Shown here one piece after another: positions 40,806 to 43,397 of a stretch of 43,397 bases of DNA. The stretch spans positions 1 to 43,397 of the forward strand of contig JAILRP010000014.1 of the NCBI GenBank assembly GCA_024698075.1, given 5' to 3'. Position numbers and translations under genes: made by a program. Numbering within the stretch: position 1 is the stretch's first letter; every line of letters begins with the position of its first letter. Below the pieces are notes generated by a model. That model made no database searches. It was not told the origin of the DNA and worked only from the letters and a program-made list of their open reading frames with translations. The stretch comes from Lachnospiraceae bacterium. Its GTDB lineage: Bacteria > Bacillota > Clostridia > Lachnospirales > Lachnospiraceae.

Positions 40806-41552
40806 CTATCCGTTTACAAGTTTCAGGAACTTTTTATCATTCATCTGTTCATTCGTAATATATTCTCCATCATAAAAAAGAGCATAGTTCGTGATCGGAG
40901 TAGGCGCATTCCGTGCTTCCTCTGTGCTTTCAATATGAACCGCCCGAAACGGAATACCCTTCTCTTTTGCTGTCTGCTCCAAGACCGGAACATACTTTGC
41001 ATTAAAAGGACATTGGCTCGTGTAATACAGAACATAGCCCTTCTCTTCTATATGCGGATGCCTGGCGCATTCCTTGAACTGCGGAACATCAGCTTCCTTA
41101 TCAAATGGAAAATACCATAGCTGGATACCATTATCAGCCTCATCACCAACGATAAAACCTTTGTACTTCAGGAACTTCGGATCAGCCAGGAATGGTTTTT
41201 TCTTATCCGCGCACAAAATGCACAATCCCTTTCGTCCTTTTTCTTTGCTATCCTCTATGCAGGCATCCAGCAGATCGGAAGAGTATCCATGTCCCTTGAA
41301 AGACCCGGACACCCACAGGCAGTCAATGTACATATACCCATCCGCTTCGATCGGGATCCAGGCATATTCCGCCGGGATATATTCGATAAAGCACTTTCCG
41401 CGCTCAACACTTTTCAGAAAAACAAGTCCATCGTCAAACCTGTCAGCAAGCCACGCCTTCTTTGAAGATACCTGCACGTCCTTATTATTGGAAATCGCAC
41501 AGCAGATGTGTTCCTTTTCCAGATTTTCCTTTGTAACTTTTATATACTCCAT
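40806..41552 (-). CDS. GNAT acetyltransferase with C-terminal YoaP-like domain
   Basis: 248 aa. The N-terminal ~145 residues are a GNAT fold with the acetyl-CoA loop in VSGSFKGHGYSSDLLDACIE (~83-102). The C-terminal ~85 residues (VLYYTSQCPFNAKYVPVLEQ, then ESTEEARNAPTPITNYALFYDG) match the YoaP-type domain with a thioredoxin-like CPF site. The substrate is unknown. The ATG follows the stop of the GyrI-like remnant by 4 nt with AAGGGG upstream, an arrangement that suggests the two once formed a functional pair. Confidence 0.87.
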   Translation of the reverse strand: MEYIKVTKENLEKEHICCAISNNKDVQVSSKKAWLADRFDDGLVFLKSVERGKCFIEYIPAEYAWIPIEADGYMYIDCLWVSGSFKGHGYSSDLLDACIEDSKEKGRKGLCILCADKKKPFLADPKFLKYKGFIVGDEADNGIQLWYFPFDKEADVPQFKECARHPHIEEKGYVLYYTSQCPFNAKYVPVLEQTAKEKGIPFRAVHIESTEEARNAPTPITNYALFYDGEYITNEQMNDKKFLKLVNG

Positions 41553-41556
41553 ACAA

Positions 41557-41796
41557 TCACCCCTTCACTCTTATCGGATGCCTGACCACAGTCTGTAATT
41601 TTTCCGGCACAACTTTCCTTGCGTCACTCAGATAAATCTCGTGGTGCAATCTCTGATCCGTGATATCAAGAACATATCCCTGGCTTTCCATAAACCTGTG
41701 CATGGCTTCTACCGTGGCAGGTTCATCATCATAAGATCCGATGTGCATGCATTGAACACACAAGCCTTCATCATAAGTAAAGAATTCGAAAATCTC
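41557..41796 (-). pseudogene. GyrI-like domain protein, N-terminally truncated
   Basis: The open frame covers the last ~80 residues of a GyrI-like small-molecule-binding protein: FEFFTYDEGLCVQCMHIG, then DEPATVEAMHRFMESQGY and the characteristic end HHEIYLSDARKVVPEKL. Full-length members have about 200 residues; here an in-frame TGA (41797-41799) lies just before the homologous part and upstream sequence is unrelated. There is no ATG; TTG 41763 or a rare ATT 41793 would be needed. Likely a relic, though a short C-terminal peptide may still be made. Confidence 0.7.
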
Positions 41797-41825
41797 TCAC
41801 GCTCCGTTTATATCATAGCAAACTC

Positions 41826-41849
41826 AACATGACAACTGTGTGTCATGTT
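41826..41849. promoter_or_regulatory. Perfect 9-bp palindrome, probable operator
   Basis: AACATGACA and TGTCATGTT flank a 6-nt centre (ACTGTG). It lies about 30 bp upstream of the GyrI-like remnant on its promoter side, with TATGAT nearby (minus strand). A dimeric regulator site is likely; a hairpin is the alternative. Confidence 0.5.
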
Positions 41850-42044
41850 TATTATATCCGCTAAACTTTTTCTGTAAACGAAAAACCTTATACGATCATA
41901 ACTTGACGATATTATTATCGAAGGGAGTATTCGAGAGTTGATGGCTTGAAGATAGATAATTGTACAGCTTGAGCGAATTGATAATATGAAGAAGATATGA
42001 GACCTGAAAAGGTGTACGCTACCTATGACAAATCCGCACTTCAA
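41850..42044. other. AT-rich intergenic stretch, no gene seen
   Basis: Between the 41826 palindrome and the fic boxes I see no credible gene. A CGATATTATTATCG hairpin-like sequence lies near 41907-41920. A 78-codon minus-strand frame here has no ribosome site and looks like chance. Confidence 0.5.
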
Positions 42045-42136
42045 TGAAATAAAAAGGCGAAGACGACGCCGTTATTTCAACAAATACTTTACAATCTGAA
42101 ATAAGAGACGTATTATGTATATGTTATTTCAGATTG
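42045..42136 (+). promoter_or_regulatory. Fic promoter with four alternating TGAAATAA/TTATTTCA boxes
   Basis: TTTACA (42088-42093) and TATTAT (42111-42116) are 17 nt apart, a good sigma-A promoter. Four 8-bp boxes occur: TGAAATAA at 42045 and 42097, TTATTTCA at 42072 and 42124, with starts 27, 25 and 27 bp apart. The two inner-proximal boxes extend to a perfect 13-bp inverted repeat (CAATCTGAAATAA at 42092-42104 and its complement at 42124-42136) that covers the spacer and the start site. The first pair encloses a GGCG/CGCC stem. This looks like an operator for repression of fic. Confidence 0.75.
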
Positions 42137-42148
42137 AAGGAGATCTCT

Positions 42149-43288
42149 ATGGGCAGATCAGGTGAGTTGGTTACAAATCTAAGCGGTGAAGCGGCATATC
42201 AGTCATTTAGGCCTTCACCGTTGCCTCCGAATCCGGAACTTATTATCAACAGCGATATAGTAAAAAAACTGGTGGAAGCCAACAGAGATCTGGTAAGGCT
42301 TGACACAGCGGCAAAGTTCATACCGAATGTTGAGCTCTTCATTTCCATGTATGTAAGAAAAGAAGCGCTTATTTCCTCACAGATAGAAGGTACTCAGTGT
42401 ACACTGGATGATGTTCTTGATCCCGGGGTTGACGTAAATGCAAATCTTAATGTTGGGGATGTTATCAATTATGTGAGAGCTTGTTCATATGCAATAGGCA
42501 GACTGGATAAGTTGCCTTTATGCAACAGACTTTTAAGGGAAATTCATCACGAACTTCTTGCGGGAGTCAGAGGACAAGAAAATAATCCGGGCGAATTTCG
42601 CAGATCCCAGAACTGGATCGGCGCTGCTAATTGCACGTTAAAGGAGGCAAGATACGTCCCTCCTAATGTAGAAGACATGAACGCCGCAATGACGGATCTG
42701 GAGAAATATATGAACAAAGGGGATGATTACGATCCGCTCATCAGAATTGCGCTGATCCATTATCAGTTTGAAACGATCCATCCGTTCCTTGACGGAAATG
42801 GAAGAGTAGGGCGGTTAATGATATTGCTGTATCTTATTGAACTTAGGATTATTTCCAAACCGATTATTTATATTTCCTACTTTTTGAAAAAGAACCAGAT
42901 AGAATACTATGACCGTATTTCAGAGGTGAGAAGAAGCGGAAATTATGAGCAATGGGTTGGTTTTTTTCTTGAGGCAGTATCGGCAGCGGCGAAGGATTCA
43001 TTGGCTACGGTCGAAAAGTTGTCAGCTCTTCATGAGTGCAATGTTGAAAAACTTCCTGTTACCGCGAGAAAGAATGATAATGTAAGAAGAGTTTTTGATT
43101 ATATAGAGCAGTATCCCATCATTGATATTAAAAGAACGGCGACTGACTTGGGAGTAAGCTATAACACGGTATCGGCTGCTGTGGGGAAATTGGTTCAGGC
43201 AAGTATATTGAAGGAAACAACAAATGCGTTGCGAAACAGGGTGTTCTCATATGAAGAGTATCTGAATATCCTTCGTAAGGACACGTGA
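42149..43288 (+). CDS. Fic family protein (AMP-transferase type) with C-terminal HTH
   Basis: 379 aa from ATG 42149, with GAAGGAGA 5 nt upstream; a TTG at 42134 would lie in the operator. It is the only confident plus-strand gene. The Fic motif HPFLDGNGRVGR begins at about residue 211 and is intact, so it should transfer AMP (or another nucleotide moiety) to a target hydroxyl. The N-terminal SSQIEG (~76-81) fits the [S/T]xxxE[G/N] inhibitory helix of class II Fic proteins, which self-inhibit. C-terminal ~70 residues form a winged helix (IKRTATDLGVSYNTVSAAV), suggesting DNA binding and autoregulation at the upstream palindromes. AT-richer than its neighbours, so possibly acquired. No separate antitoxin is seen. 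Confidence 0.92.
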   Translation: MGRSGELVTNLSGEAAYQSFRPSPLPPNPELIINSDIVKKLVEANRDLVRLDTAAKFIPNVELFISMYVRKEALISSQIEGTQCTLDDVLDPGVDVNANLNVGDVINYVRACSYAIGRLDKLPLCNRLLREIHHELLAGVRGQENNPGEFRRSQNWIGAANCTLKEARYVPPNVEDMNAAMTDLEKYMNKGDDYDPLIRIALIHYQFETIHPFLDGNGRVGRLMILLYLIELRIISKPIIYISYFLKKNQIEYYDRISEVRRSGNYEQWVGFFLEAVSAAAKDSLATVEKLSALHECNVEKLPVTARKNDNVRRVFDYIEQYPIIDIKRTATDLGVSYNTVSAAVGKLVQASILKETTNALRNRVFSYEEYLNILRKDT

Positions 43289-43319
43289 AAAACAGAAATT
43301 TGAATTAAAATGAAAACCG

Positions 43320-43366
43320 TTCCCAAGTTACTTGACATGTAATAGTCCGGCCACTATAATTGGGAA
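43320..43366 (+). promoter_or_regulatory. Consensus promoter with flanking inverted repeat for the next gene
   Basis: TTGACA (43332-43337) and TATAAT (43355-43360) are both perfect and 17 nt apart. TTCCCAA (43320-43326) and TTGGGAA (43360-43366) form an inverted repeat bracketing the promoter, probably an operator. The downstream gene would begin at or beyond the window end; GGGGGA at 43384-43389 precedes a possible TTG at 43395. Confidence 0.8.
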
Positions 43367-43397
43367 TAGTTCTCATATTAAACGGGGGAATGTCTTG

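Noticed and set aside
41808-42044. 78-codon minus-strand frame
   Set aside because: No ribosome site, unusual composition, and it overlaps the palindrome and part of the fic operator region.

Overview
The window looks like a chromosomal segment of a strictly anaerobic, low-oxygen-tolerance Firmicute, most likely a Lachnospiraceae/Clostridia member. The reasons are the full [FeFe]-hydrogenase maturation set (hydE, hydG, hydF plus a TM1266-type regulator), a two-gene SufC/SufB-like Fe-S system, a HemZ-type radical SAM protein, C_GCAxxG_C_C, DUF4037 and SPL-type radical SAM proteins, a bifunctional Rel, and AGGAGG-type ribosome binding sites. No virus, plasmid, rRNA operon or CRISPR array is visible.

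Layout. Nearly everything from 1 to about 41.8 kb is on the minus strand, so transcription runs from high to low coordinates. (a) 1-6.2 kb: tRNA-Glu, then sufC, sufB-like, rel, an MBL hydrolase, hemZ and the 5' end of hisS, almost without gaps. (b) 6.3-10.4 kb: a very large secreted C69-dipeptidase-like protein that seems to lack its nucleophile, with a long leader, and a diacylglycerol-kinase-like gene. (c) 10.5-18.2 kb: a repeat-containing spacer, GH13 glucosidase, GT4 glycosyltransferase, FAD oxidoreductase, Dabb protein, folE, nudC-like gene and citrate synthase. (d) 18.3-19.1 kb: a 75-bp palindrome, a terminator and a broken type IV prepilin gene. (e) 19.1-29.3 kb: NUDIX hydrolase, sensor-fused MFS protein, orphan ABC-type binding lipoprotein, an unrecognised 487-residue protein, SpoIIE-type phosphatase, 2-hydroxyacid dehydrogenase, aminotransferase, anti-sigma-type ATPase and STAS antagonist. 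(f) 29.3-35.5 kb: cysK behind tRNA-Ala, Cys-rich protein, MATE transporter, flavodoxin-like oxidoreductase, C_GCAxxG_C_C protein, DUF4037 protein and CPBP protease. (g) 35.6-39.6 kb: hydF, hydG, hydE and the TM1266-like gene. (h) 39.8-43.4 kb: radical SAM protein, two gene remnants, a GNAT-YoaP protein, and a plus-strand fic gene with an elaborate palindromic operator; this end looks more AT-rich and less orderly.

The most interesting region is (e). It carries all three parts of a partner-switching circuit (STAS protein, HATPase kinase, membrane SpoIIE phosphatase) but no sigma factor. They are co-directional and translationally coupled with two enzymes, a binding lipoprotein that has no ABC permease or ATPase, an unknown soluble protein, and a transporter whose N-terminal third looks like a membrane sensor. 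I infer a ligand-sensing partner-switch that may control something other than a sigma factor.

Other points of note: tRNA-terminator-CDS junctions occur twice, both times just before sulfur/Fe-S genes (sufC and cysK). Four evenly spaced TGAAATAA boxes lie in alternating orientation upstream of fic. The C69-like protein has Ala where the family has its catalytic Cys. All functions are inferred from motifs read by eye; no database search was run.
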